From contig JACJYR010000001.1 in NCBI GenBank assembly GCA_020636005.1, forward strand, positions 1,808,001-1,872,000: a stretch of 64,000 bases of DNA, in the 5' to 3' direction. Source of the stretch: Lewinellaceae bacterium. Lineage in GTDB: Bacteria; Bacteroidota; Bacteroidia; Chitinophagales; Saprospiraceae. This document shows, in pieces, positions 9,501-16,809 of the stretch. Made by a program: the position numbers and the translations under genes. The notes under the pieces were generated by a model, which worked only from the letters and a program-made list of their open reading frames with translations, had not been told where the DNA came from and ran no database searches. Each line of letters opens with the position of its first letter. Positions within the stretch are counted from its first letter, which is position 1.

Positions 9501-11147
9501 AACGCCACTTACCGTGACCACCATATCGTCTTCTGCCGTACAGCCGCCGCCAATGCGGTTGTCACGCACAGTGAAGCGCCAGTTGTACGTCCTGCCGACA
9601 TTGGAAAGTACCTCCCACGTCATCTGTCCATTGTTCACCAAACTGTTTAAATTTGGCAGATAACGGATATGGGAAGAGGAGGGCTTTAGGGAACGGAAGG
9701 CCGGGCCAGAGGTATTGGTCGGTTGGGGTGGCATAGGTGCCACTTGGTTGTCCATTTGCTCCCAGCAGTAGGTTGTCGGGCATAGAGGGTCAGGATCAGT
9801 TCCGATGCCGGTCAGGACAAATGGGGTGCTGCGAGGTATTATGTAGTCGGGCCCGGCATTGGCGGTTGGTGCGGTGTTTATGGTAGAATTGGTTGAACAG
9901 GTGCCATATGCGAATACAAATAAGGCTATTTCTTGGAGGCTGATTGAGTGAAAATAAGCATCGCTGGTGTCTTGAACGTTAGGTGAGCAAATTCCAGCAT
10001 AACCCATAATTGTTGAGCCACTACCAGGTTCAAAAGCTGTATTTTCATTTCGTTGATTAATTCCACAATTATTGTCAAAGGTATGATTTGCCCCAAATTG
10101 ATGTCCTATTTCATGGGCAACAAAGTCAATGTCAAATTGATTGCCCGTAGGATTTGGAAGGCCAGTTACCCCTTTTGCTTTATTCGCACCGTTGCAAACA
10201 CTTGCAATGGATGCCTTTCCACCACCTCCCGTTGAAAACACATGACCAATATCATAATTCGCATTGCCAATAGAGTCGTTGCATGTTTCCTGGTTTTGGC
10301 TGAGCATGGAATCTGCGTTATTATTTGTGTATGGATCATTGCCAGGGTTAAGGAAAATTAGTTTGTCTGTTTCAGGATGGAAATTAAGGTGTATTGAGAG
10401 TTCGCTTTCAAATACTCCATTTACCCTCATCATCGTGGTGTTCATGGCCGCCATCACACCGCTCACAGTCGGGTTCATTCCATCCACTGCCATAGCATAC
10501 TCACCCGTACATGCCAACGCCAAAGTATATTCCCGCAAAACACAGTCGCCAGCTATTTGCTGTTCTGCCAGCCCTCCATGCATCTTTTCTGCCATTTCTG
10601 CTTCGTCGAGGTGGCACTCGAATTGGCTGCTCGCTTGAAAATCTTTGCGGTAATATGAAATATAATGTTCGATATCGGCGGTCGAATAAGGGTCAATGAA
10701 CATCGTGCTGCTCCTTGCCGTCCGCACCATGGCATGGAAGCCTTTTGGTGTGAGGTCAAACCGGAGATAGGCCGTAGGGTCGTCAATGCCGGTGCCCGCA
10801 TAAGTTTTTATCATCGGGTACCGTGCCGCCAAATCGGGGTGCATGATGGGGGCTTCCACGATGCGGAAATCCTGAAAAGCACCATCGGGCATGGGGAGTG
10901 AAAGGATAACCGATTCTTCTTTGGCCGCATCGGTTTTCCATAAGGGGGCCTTGATGAGCAAGGACTTTAACGTAGGTAGGTCAAGGGACAGTGTGAGGTA
11001 AGATTTGGGGACTATCTGCCTTTGCTGGTTTTTTTCTGCCAAACTTGTTTCAGGAATGATGGACCAGGGGTTGATATTGTCGGTTTGTGCAAATAGGTTG
11101 GTAAAATACATTGTTGACAAGAATAAAGACAATACAAAGACTCTCAT
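6513..11147 (-). CDS. Secreted metalloprotease (reprolysin-like) with 16 BspA-type repeats
   Basis: 1544 residues with a signal peptide (cleavage after FAQ, ~residue 21). A propeptide-like region (~30-190) precedes a metzincin domain (~205-425) with the zinc motif HEIGHQFGANHTF (H344, E345, H348, H354), as in M12B-like proteases of Bacteroidota. Ig-like domains follow (~430-640), then a BspA/DUF285 region: an entry motif (DLFVTTWKTDN) and 16 repeats of ~25 residues of the form FNQPIGNWNTANVTDMSxMF, two with short glycine-rich insertions. A fibronectin-like segment (CTMLTNPVNGETNV) and a coathanger-type module (GTYQAIVSIFSAGTV...LDPNFEVELSGDF) lie near the C-terminus, followed by a ~95-residue end domain that may be the sorting tail. 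Likely a surface or secreted protease; the repeats suggest protein or host binding. Confidence 0.88.
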   Translation of the reverse strand: MRVFVLSLFLSTMYFTNLFAQTDNINPWSIIPETSLAEKNQQRQIVPKSYLTLSLDLPTLKSLLIKAPLWKTDAAKEESVILSLPMPDGAFQDFRIVEAPIMHPDLAARYPMIKTYAGTGIDDPTAYLRFDLTPKGFHAMVRTARSSTMFIDPYSTADIEHYISYYRKDFQASSQFECHLDEAEMAEKMHGGLAEQQIAGDCVLREYTLALACTGEYAMAVDGMNPTVSGVMAAMNTTMMRVNGVFESELSIHLNFHPETDKLIFLNPGNDPYTNNNADSMLSQNQETCNDSIGNANYDIGHVFSTGGGGKASIASVCNGANKAKGVTGLPNPTGNQFDIDFVAHEIGHQFGANHTFDNNCGINQRNENTAFEPGSGSTIMGYAGICSPNVQDTSDAYFHSISLQEIALFVFAYGTCSTNSTINTAPTANAGPDYIIPRSTPFVLTGIGTDPDPLCPTTYCWEQMDNQVAPMPPQPTNTSGPAFRSLKPSSSHIRYLPNLNSLVNNGQMTWEVLSNVGRTYNWRFTVRDNRIGGGCTAEDDMVVTVSGVAGPFEVTAPNTATSWTAFSNQTVMWDVANTDLAPVNCSQVDILLSLDGGYTYPVMLAADVPNNGSYTFTVPNLQTTQGRIMVRASDNIFFDISDTNFTIVPLGSSSGWGDLFVTTWKTDNPGSSGPNQITIPGNGTNYDIIWEEVGNPSNNDTITGNGTTTVTFPAPGIYRVGIHPGSGTFSSIYFVGFPNGDEEKLLTIENWGEIAWSSMALAFNECSNMVYNATDIPDLLQVTSMESMFRNCTLFNGNIGNWNTGNVTNMSSLFFGASSFNQAIGGWNTANVADMSKMFAGASSFNQPIGNWNTGNVTDMNGMFGVDFSSGGASSFNQPIGSWNTASVTDMSFMFSGASSFNQPIGNWNTGSVTNMGAMFGYYIFGAGGASSFNQPIGNWNTANVTQMYSMFAGACQFNQPINNWITTNVTNMGSMFFNASSFNQPIGNWNTANVADMGTMFSGASSFNQPIDSWNTGSVTNMLGMFKDAIAFNQPIGSWNTANVNNMFGMFTNAVTFNQPIGSWNTANVTDMSTMFSGASAFNQPIGSWNTANVTNMGAMFSNAEAFNQPIGNWNTASVTTMASMFLGAEAFNQPIGNWNTANVGNMIGMFTGALSFNQPIGTWDVSNVFLMLGMFSNAVSFNQSIGDWSLNSVFNMDFFFNFCGMECYNYSATLNGWANNSNFASNVSLSALGMQYGTNAEAARNFLITNKGWTINGDMPSGYACSGPPECTMLTNPVNGETNVFLNTILTWAAANGNPTGYRLSAGTISGGTDLIYNADAGNVLSWDPGFLPCGETIYVTITPYNSVGDAVGCAEESFTTEVCSQNLVINLMNIPFGTYQAIVSIFSAGTVGANTNVIFNAGNSILLDPNFEVELSGDFMANIDPSINLLPSSEENRSATKNGKVKSQGILSFNAQMVKRDSTNHYVAARLTLKGSASVAVAILDSSGFSTIYETQDDLYLSKGQTLFLLEMPEGSPPGLYYVRLEAGVEEKIVPIWLND
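7545..8775 (-). repeat. Coding tandem array of ~75-bp units (BspA repeats)
   Basis: Sixteen in-frame units of ~75 bp inside the metalloprotease gene encode the FNQPIGNWNTANVT motif. Several neighbouring units differ by only a few bases at DNA level, so unit number could vary by recombination. Two units carry in-frame inserts (near 8365 and 8540). Confidence 0.8.
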
Positions 11148-11554
11148 GTTAAAAGGTGGTTTTTATATGAATGACTTTAGTGCTTTGTGCAGTTTTTATG
11201 ATTTGGGGCAGCAATGAACTTGAAGGCTCTGAGCAGCCTAAAAATTGATGGGAATTCAGCGAAGTTAGTAAAAAAAATCTTTCTCAGGCATTTATTAGAA
11301 AAGGTCAGTAAGGCGCGTGACAGGGTTAAGCTTGGGGTGGCATGAAATCAGGTTTACCATTGAATACTTGGCGTCAATTGGTTTTGTGCCTTTGCAAGGC
11401 GAAGATTTCCGAAATCTTGAGGGTGTTCATTAAACTGTGTCAAGGTCTAAATCAAAATACCCCGCTGGCCAAGGGTCTTCCATTGAAAAACCTACCCCGC
11501 TCATGCCGGTTTGCAACCAGCACTTTTGCGAATGTGCAAAAAGCCGCACCCCAT
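11148..11554. other. Gene-free stretch upstream of the metalloprotease gene, with small palindromes
   Basis: About 400 bp. It must hold the promoter of the minus-strand metalloprotease gene, but no clear TAnnTTTG was found near 11148. It contains a perfect 8-bp-arm palindrome AAGATTTC-C-GAAATCTT (11402-11418) and a TTTTGC/GCAAAA hairpin (11524-11529, 11536-11541) just beyond the dead transposase. These may be ends of a REP-like element served by that transposase (inference). Confidence 0.4.
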
Positions 11555-11822
11555 TTACCAATTCAAAGGCAGCACCGGCCTAATAGGCTTTACAGTCGAA
11601 AACTCATTTCCTCCCGTGTAGTTCTTTGCGCTGCTGTACAGCCAATGGTTTGGTTGTGCCACCCAACTTGCACGGACCGGGTTCATATAAACGTATTCCA
11701 GTTTCTGCCAGATCACCGGCAAGCTCCAAAACGCAACCGGATGATTATCCTGTTGCCAAACCTAAAACTCCCGGTTGTCGTTGTTACTTTTTCTATAGTA
11801 TCGGAACTGTCCCTTCCTGAAA
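11555..11822 (-). pseudogene. Remnant of a REP-associated (IS200-like, Y1) transposase
   Basis: Translating the minus strand gives the C-terminal part of a RAYT-type transposase: VWQQDNHP, then a run containing IWQKLEYVYMNPVRA, then WLYSSAKNYTGG, ending VLPLNW and a TAA at 11555-11557. The order and wording match the conserved C-terminal half of this family (WQ..HP, QKL.Y.H.NPVRA, W..SSA..Y). An in-frame TAG sits directly before VWQQDNHP and the N-terminal catalytic half (HUH motif and Tyr) is absent: the homology ends near 11822, ~20 bp before the minisatellite. A dead, 5'-truncated copy. Confidence 0.8.
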
Positions 11823-11842
11823 CAACCTATTATGTCAAGCCG

Positions 11843-12094
11843 TCCAACTCAATTGCGAGCCTGTCCAAATGGATTGCGAGCCGTTCCCCTGACATTGCTA
11901 CAGGCATCAACTCAATTGCTAGGTCGTCATATGACATTGCTTCATGTTCCAACTCTATTGCTAGGCTGTCCAACTGGATTGATAGGTTGTCACATGACAT
12001 TGCTTCAAGCGCCAACTCAATTGCTAGGCTGTCACATGACATTGCTTCATGTTCCAACTCTATTGCTAGGCTGTCCAACTTAATAGCTTCATTT
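11843..12094. repeat. Minisatellite: 12 tandem copies of a 21-nt unit
   Basis: Twelve uninterrupted 21-nt units, about TCCAACTCAATTGCTAGGCTG, with alternating variants (TCACATGACATTGCTTCATGT type). Because 21 is a multiple of three, both strands stay open. The minus strand reads as seven-residue units such as DSLAIEL and EHEAMSC, an amphipathic heptad pattern. It begins ~20 bp from the dead transposase and ends 10 bp before the stop of the 12105-15803 gene. Confidence 0.9.
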
Positions 12095-12104
12095 TCCCAG
12101 CTTC

Positions 12105-15100
12105 CTACTTCAACCCCCGCACCTTCACATTCTTAAACCAAACCTTAAACCCATGATCCTGCAACCCGATCTTTCCCGACACCGACTTGCCGAAATCGGG
12201 CATCTCATGGAACTTGCTGCCAGCGATGAGCTTCGCCCATTCATTGCCCGTCATGTCCACTTCCACCACTTTGCGGCCGTTTTGCCATTGCTCCACCTTG
12301 CCGTTGCGGTTGATGAGGCGCACCTTATTCCAATTGCCGGCGGGTTTTACGGTCACGTATTGGCAGGCGATGAGGTCGTAGAGGTCGCCGGCCCGGTGCT
12401 TTTCAATGAGGGCATCGGGGTGGCAGGCATTGTCGAGCACCTGCATCTCCGGGCCGGTTTGCCAGCAATACTGGTATTTGCTGGTATCTTCCACGATGTT
12501 GTAGATGATGCCGCTGTTGCCGCAGGGGGCTATTTTCCAGTCGAGGCGCAGTTCGTAATTGCCGTATTCTTTGTCGGTCAGGATGTCGCCGCCTTCGGCA
12601 GCTTGCCAGCCTTCCTCGTTCATGTTTTCGGCAGCGAGGTAGATGGATTCATCCCGCACCGACCAGGCTTTTCCGGCGGCAGATTTACCGTAGGTGTGCC
12701 AGCCGTTCAGGGTTTTGCCGTCGAAGAGGAGTGTCCAGCCCGCCTTCTTTTCATCCTCTGTCAAGGTATTTTCGGTGAAAATGGGCGCCGTGCGTTTTTC
12801 ACCCAAATTATCCGCCGGGATGCTGTTCATCGTGTACCAGCCTTCCGTTGACCACAATTCATGGCCCTCGGCGCTGATCCACTGGTTCGGCAAATGCACA
12901 TATACAATGTGCTCCGGCTTCATCCCCGCCAGTTCGAGGAATACCTTTTTGCGGTCTTCCGACACGCTGGCGCTCAGCACCCGGAGTTTTTCCAAATCCA
13001 TCTTCGGGCCACCATATTCGGACGTGGGTTTGTACCACCACTGCTGCACGTCGTATTCGCCGGGGAACCAGCCTGTGCCCTCTTCCAGCGGTTCTGTAAA
13101 TTCTATTTCCACGCCGTTCGTTTTGGCCCGGACGGCCAGCATTTCAAAAGCCGGTTTACCGTTGTATTTCAGGCGTTGCAGGCCGTACCAGTCGTGCCCG
13201 CCGCCGTGCTGCCAGTTGCCGGGGTTGCCCACGCCGCCGATGTAGAGCGCCCCGTCCGGCCCCCATACCATCCGGTTGACACCTGCCTCCAAACCTTGTA
13301 TGAAACGGAACACGCAGCCCTGGTACTCGCCGTTGATTTTTTCCACAAATACCCGCTTCACGCCGCCGTGGGTCACTTCGCCGTGAATCAACTGGCCCTT
13401 GTAAGGGCCGTCGTTGAGGGCGAGCGGGGTGGAGGGCGAGTTGCCGATTTCATCCTGCGGCAGCCACACCACGGGGTTTTTCATTTTCACACCCTCCGTG
13501 CCGGCAAAATCAACCGCACGGCTGCCATAGAAAGCGCCCGTTGTGATATGGACAATCTTACTGGCGGGCAGCCAGTCGCCCTGGTTGTCGGCATTGAAAA
13601 TCTCGCCGTCCACCCCGATGCCGATGCCGTTGGGGGTGCGCAGGCCGGAGGTGATCAGCTCTATGCTGCCGTCGTCTTTTGAAATCTTGAAGGTGCGCCC
13701 CCGGTCTTTCGGCTGCACAGGTGCCCCTGCCCCGCCGGGCAGGATATCGGTGGCAAAACTGCCGTAGAAATAGCCGTCTTTATACACCAGGCCGAAGGCG
13801 AATTCATGGAAATTGGCACTGACGCCCCAGTTATTGCACAAAGCGTAATATTCGTCAATCACCTCGTCGCCGTCGTGGTCTATCAGCTTCGTCAGTTCTT
13901 GTTTTTGCAAAACATAAATCTCGTCGTCCACTACTTTCAGGCCGAGCGGCTCGGCGAGGCCGGAGGCAATTTTTTTGGCCTTCATCTGCGAGGGGTCGCC
14001 GCTTTGCACATTGCTGATAATGTAAACGCCACCCTCGGCGTCCCAAAGGCTCACCACGAGGCGGCCATCGGAAAGGAAATCCATGCCGCCCACTTTGGGG
14101 AAGAAATCGGCAGGCCTGGCCTGTGAGAGATCGTAGCTGGGATGTACCCCATCCACGGGCGATTTGTCGCCGGGGATGCTGGCCGCCCGGCCAATGGCTG
14201 CACCACCGCCTGGTTCTGGCTGCACGTTTTTGTTGTGTGCCAAAACGGAGGCTGGCACGATGTTAAAAATGCCGCCAGCATCATCAAAACTCTTCCATTG
14301 GAAGGAAATCATATTGCCGCCGCCACCTTCGAAATATTCCATTTTGAAAGGGTGGAACCCCGCCTTTAGCGCCACCTCGCCATCCTTTGCTTCGTCGCCG
14401 TGCAGGCCGTCGTGGTCAATGACGAGTTTGTCGTCAATGAACAGGCGGGAGCCGTCGTCGCTGATGAGGCGGAAGACGTAGTTGTTGTCTTTTGGGATGT
14501 TGAGGTAACCTTCTGCCACCAGGCCGAAGTTGTCCGTCAATTCACCAAAGTCTTGAGCCGTGGCGTGAAGCTGCGGGACGATGCCTTCAAAGACTGGTTT
14601 CGGGTAGGGCTTCATATCGGCCAGTTTGGTCAGGCCCCTGTCATATTGGTACACTTTGATGACCGCTCCGGGGAAAATGTCGCCCTCGCTCAAGCCAGCC
14701 TCGGCGTCCTGCAAAGGGAGGCTTTTTTCACCTTCGGGAATAGCCGCCATTTTGGCTTCTGCGTCGGCATCCAGCCCCATCACGTATTCCACCATGATGC
14801 GGATATCGTTTTCGGGCATGTCGGCGTGGGGTGTCATGGCAGCCTGGCCCCATACGCCGGAGCCGCCGTTTTTCACTTTGGCGACGAGCGTTGCCACGTT
14901 TTCAGGAGTGTTGCGGTATTTGGCGGCCACGTCCACATAGGCAGGGCCGACCGTGGCAACGTAGGTGTTGTGACAGGTCTTGCAGTCGTTGCGGGCGATG
15001 AGCCTCATGCCGAGGGGCAGATCTTCGGCTTCCTCGTCGCCCGCTATTTTGTTCGTGTTTTCTATCAGGGGTTTTTGGGTAAAATAGGCCGTGAAGTTGG

Positions 15101-15803
15101 TGCTGCCGTTGGATTTCAAGGTCAGGACACCGTCGAGATCGAAGCCTTTCAACCCTTTGAATCCCGTGTCTGCACGATTGGCCACTTTCCAGTCGCCGTC
15201 CGTTTTCACTGCCGTTTCGAGGGCAATGGAACTGAGGTTGGTGTGCATGGCCACCTGCGTTCCGTCGGGCACGCCCTCTGTGGTGAACACCCGCTCCAGG
15301 CCAACTTGCCCGTTGGGGTTGGTGACGTATTCTGGCCGCTCGGAAACTTTTACCACCTGGCCATCGCCCGTTTTTAACTCATAGTGAAAAACCACCTGGC
15401 CTTTCACGAACTCATGCCCCCTGTATTGAAATTGGGGCTCCGCCTCCTGCCCGCCTTTCACGATGCGCCAGGGTTTCTCATGCTGGTTGACAAACCACGC
15501 ATTGCCCAGGGTGGAAGGCTGCGGCCCATGCACGGTTGTATAAACCGCCCCATCAAAATTGACGGCCCCTTTCCAGGCTTTATAGACAGCCCCTGTCTGT
15601 GTGTGGTAGGCCACCCAGAGGTCGTCGTGCAGCGCTGCCGTCACCATGCGTGGCATGGAATCGAGCACGGAGCGAAAGACCCAGGGGTCGTTCGGGCGCT
15701 CTACGGCGGGCTTGTCCTTTTGGCAGGAGGCCAACAGGAAAATACTCAATGAAATAACAAGGGTGTAAGATGTGGGTAGGTGAAGACGGGAAAAAGTGCT
15801 CAT
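12105..15803 (-). CDS. Multidomain lipoprotein: cytochrome c, PA14, propeller and 3-keto-disaccharide hydrolase (DUF1080) domains
   Basis: 1232 residues from ATG 15803, chosen because it opens a lipoprotein signal with lipobox LASC (Cys27); the frame runs on to 16040 with no signal-like sequence. Domains in order: an N-terminal ~230-residue beta region; a c-type cytochrome with CKTCH (C274-H278), and methionines downstream as possible axial ligand; a PA14 domain (~385-510, SDDGSRLFIDDKLVIDHDG), likely carbohydrate-binding; a beta-propeller of the sorbosone/glucose-dehydrogenase kind (~555-950); and a C-terminal DUF1080 lectin-like domain (~1030-1232, WTLLFDGKTLNGWHTYG, GNSGIIYNI). Probably an outer-membrane-anchored sugar oxidation or depolymerisation enzyme passing electrons to the heme. 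Such fusions occur in Bacteroidota and Planctomycetota. Substrate unknown. Confidence 0.85.
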   Translation of the reverse strand: MSTFSRLHLPTSYTLVISLSIFLLASCQKDKPAVERPNDPWVFRSVLDSMPRMVTAALHDDLWVAYHTQTGAVYKAWKGAVNFDGAVYTTVHGPQPSTLGNAWFVNQHEKPWRIVKGGQEAEPQFQYRGHEFVKGQVVFHYELKTGDGQVVKVSERPEYVTNPNGQVGLERVFTTEGVPDGTQVAMHTNLSSIALETAVKTDGDWKVANRADTGFKGLKGFDLDGVLTLKSNGSTNFTAYFTQKPLIENTNKIAGDEEAEDLPLGMRLIARNDCKTCHNTYVATVGPAYVDVAAKYRNTPENVATLVAKVKNGGSGVWGQAAMTPHADMPENDIRIMVEYVMGLDADAEAKMAAIPEGEKSLPLQDAEAGLSEGDIFPGAVIKVYQYDRGLTKLADMKPYPKPVFEGIVPQLHATAQDFGELTDNFGLVAEGYLNIPKDNNYVFRLISDDGSRLFIDDKLVIDHDGLHGDEAKDGEVALKAGFHPFKMEYFEGGGGNMISFQWKSFDDAGGIFNIVPASVLAHNKNVQPEPGGGAAIGRAASIPGDKSPVDGVHPSYDLSQARPADFFPKVGGMDFLSDGRLVVSLWDAEGGVYIISNVQSGDPSQMKAKKIASGLAEPLGLKVVDDEIYVLQKQELTKLIDHDGDEVIDEYYALCNNWGVSANFHEFAFGLVYKDGYFYGSFATDILPGGAGAPVQPKDRGRTFKISKDDGSIELITSGLRTPNGIGIGVDGEIFNADNQGDWLPASKIVHITTGAFYGSRAVDFAGTEGVKMKNPVVWLPQDEIGNSPSTPLALNDGPYKGQLIHGEVTHGGVKRVFVEKINGEYQGCVFRFIQGLEAGVNRMVWGPDGALYIGGVGNPGNWQHGGGHDWYGLQRLKYNGKPAFEMLAVRAKTNGVEIEFTEPLEEGTGWFPGEYDVQQWWYKPTSEYGGPKMDLEKLRVLSASVSEDRKKVFLELAGMKPEHIVYVHLPNQWISAEGHELWSTEGWYTMNSIPADNLGEKRTAPIFTENTLTEDEKKAGWTLLFDGKTLNGWHTYGKSAAGKAWSVRDESIYLAAENMNEEGWQAAEGGDILTDKEYGNYELRLDWKIAPCGNSGIIYNIVEDTSKYQYCWQTGPEMQVLDNACHPDALIEKHRAGDLYDLIACQYVTVKPAGNWNKVRLINRNGKVEQWQNGRKVVEVDMTGNEWAKLIAGSKFHEMPDFGKSVSGKIGLQDHGFKVWFKNVKVRGLK

Positions 15804-16058
15804 GTATTGCCGTTTTGTTTGTTGCATTTGGAAAGGTGGGTAAAGGTAAAAACCTATCGTTAGCAAGCGGCAAATGGCTCTTTGGAATTTCTTTGGAGTG
15901 GTTGTTTGCCAAAACCCGATAAAGCGGTAAGGCCTCCGGCATAAATACAGTCCAACAAGCCGGGGCACATGCCATCCCTGCCGCTGCCCGACCAGCCCAT
16001 GGAAAGCGGAAGCAGGCCGGATACTCAATACTTCCAACATATTTTACTTGCGGGGAAA

Positions 16059-16089
16059 TTTGCATTTCAGGAGAAAGTGCTTACATTTG
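16059..16089 (+). promoter_or_regulatory. Bacteroidota-type promoter of the rimP-nusA-infB operon
   Basis: TTTG (16059-16062), a 19-nt spacer, then TACATTTG (16082-16089) fits the Bacteroidota consensus TTTG-N19-TAnnTTTG. Transcription should start near 16095, ~150 nt before the rimP ATG. Confidence 0.7.
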
Positions 16090-16113
16090 CGCCACGTTGA
16101 TAATCTCAATGGC

Positions 16114-16138
16114 AGAGGGAACAAAAGTTCCCTCTTTT
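16114..16138 (+). terminator. Terminator-like hairpin in the rimP leader (possible attenuator)
   Basis: A perfect 9-bp stem, AGAGGGAAC (16114-16122) / GTTCCCTCT (16127-16135), with an AAAA loop, followed by TTT-AC-TTTTT on the plus strand. It lies ~20 nt after the predicted transcription start and ~105 nt before rimP. No plus-strand gene ends upstream (the neighbour is divergent), so it is best explained as a leader attenuator or a 5'-stabilising hairpin. Confidence 0.6.
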
Positions 16139-16243
16139 ACTTTTTGGAAAGGCTGAAATCAAATTGTAGGTAAAGTTGATTCCGGGGCCAGCCCCATCAT
16201 GTTTTTTCAAAGTAAACCTGACAATTTATTTTTCCTTCGATTT

Positions 16244-16738
16244 ATGGCCGCCGACGTATTTTTCATTGAAGAACAGGTTCACGGGTTACTCGCTGCAAAA
16301 TTTCAGGAAGAAACCTTTCAAGACTGCTTTCTTGTCGAAATCAATCTTCACCAAGGCAACAAGTTGGAAGTTTTTATTGACTGCGATAGTGGCTTAACCC
16401 TCGATAAGTGCCAGCAGATCAGCCGTTACCTGGAGGCCCACATTGACGAGGCGGGCTGGCTCGGCGAAAAATATGTGCTGGAGGTTTCTTCACCAGGGCT
16501 GACCCGCCCGCTGAAGCTCCTCCGGCAGTACCAGAAAAACATTGGCCGCAAAGTAGAAGCGACCCTGATAGAAAACGGCGTGATCAAAACGGGTATATTG
16601 AAATCCGTTACGGAACATGCTTTTACAATAGAAGAAACTTTGAAAGTGAAAGAAGGCAACAAATCCATAAAGAAGACCGTCCTGACGGAGTTGCCTTTTG
16701 GCGGTGTAAAAAAGACCATGATAGTGATCAGTTTTTAA
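16244..16738 (+). CDS. rimP: Ribosome maturation factor RimP
   Basis: 164 residues from ATG 16244 (MAADVFFIEEQVHGLLAAKF), the usual RimP length; an ATG at 16199 would add 15 non-homologous residues. The N-terminal domain shows the family pattern 'LEVFIDCDSGLTLDKCQQISRYLEAHIDE', and YVLEVSSPGLTRPL is the RimP signature. The C-terminal domain (~90-164) is the Sm-like fold. RimP binds the 30S subunit during maturation. It is first in the operon rimP-nusA-infB, an order conserved in most bacteria; 71 bp separate it from nusA. Confidence 0.95.
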   Translation: MAADVFFIEEQVHGLLAAKFQEETFQDCFLVEINLHQGNKLEVFIDCDSGLTLDKCQQISRYLEAHIDEAGWLGEKYVLEVSSPGLTRPLKLLRQYQKNIGRKVEATLIENGVIKTGILKSVTEHAFTIEETLKVKEGNKSIKKTVLTELPFGGVKKTMIVISF

Positions 16739-16809
16739 CAATACATGGCGAAAGGGCAAGGACGGGGCGAAAACCCCACCCTTGCCCTGCACCATTTATT
16801 TTTCCTGAA

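Noticed and set aside
11342..12136. 264-codon plus-strand frame
   Set aside because: It runs through the dead transposase in antisense and the minisatellite; it owes its length to the 21-nt period and shows no protein features.
12153..15377. Several long plus-strand frames opposite the lipoprotein gene
   Set aside because: They mirror the codons of a well-supported domain-bearing gene on the other strand.
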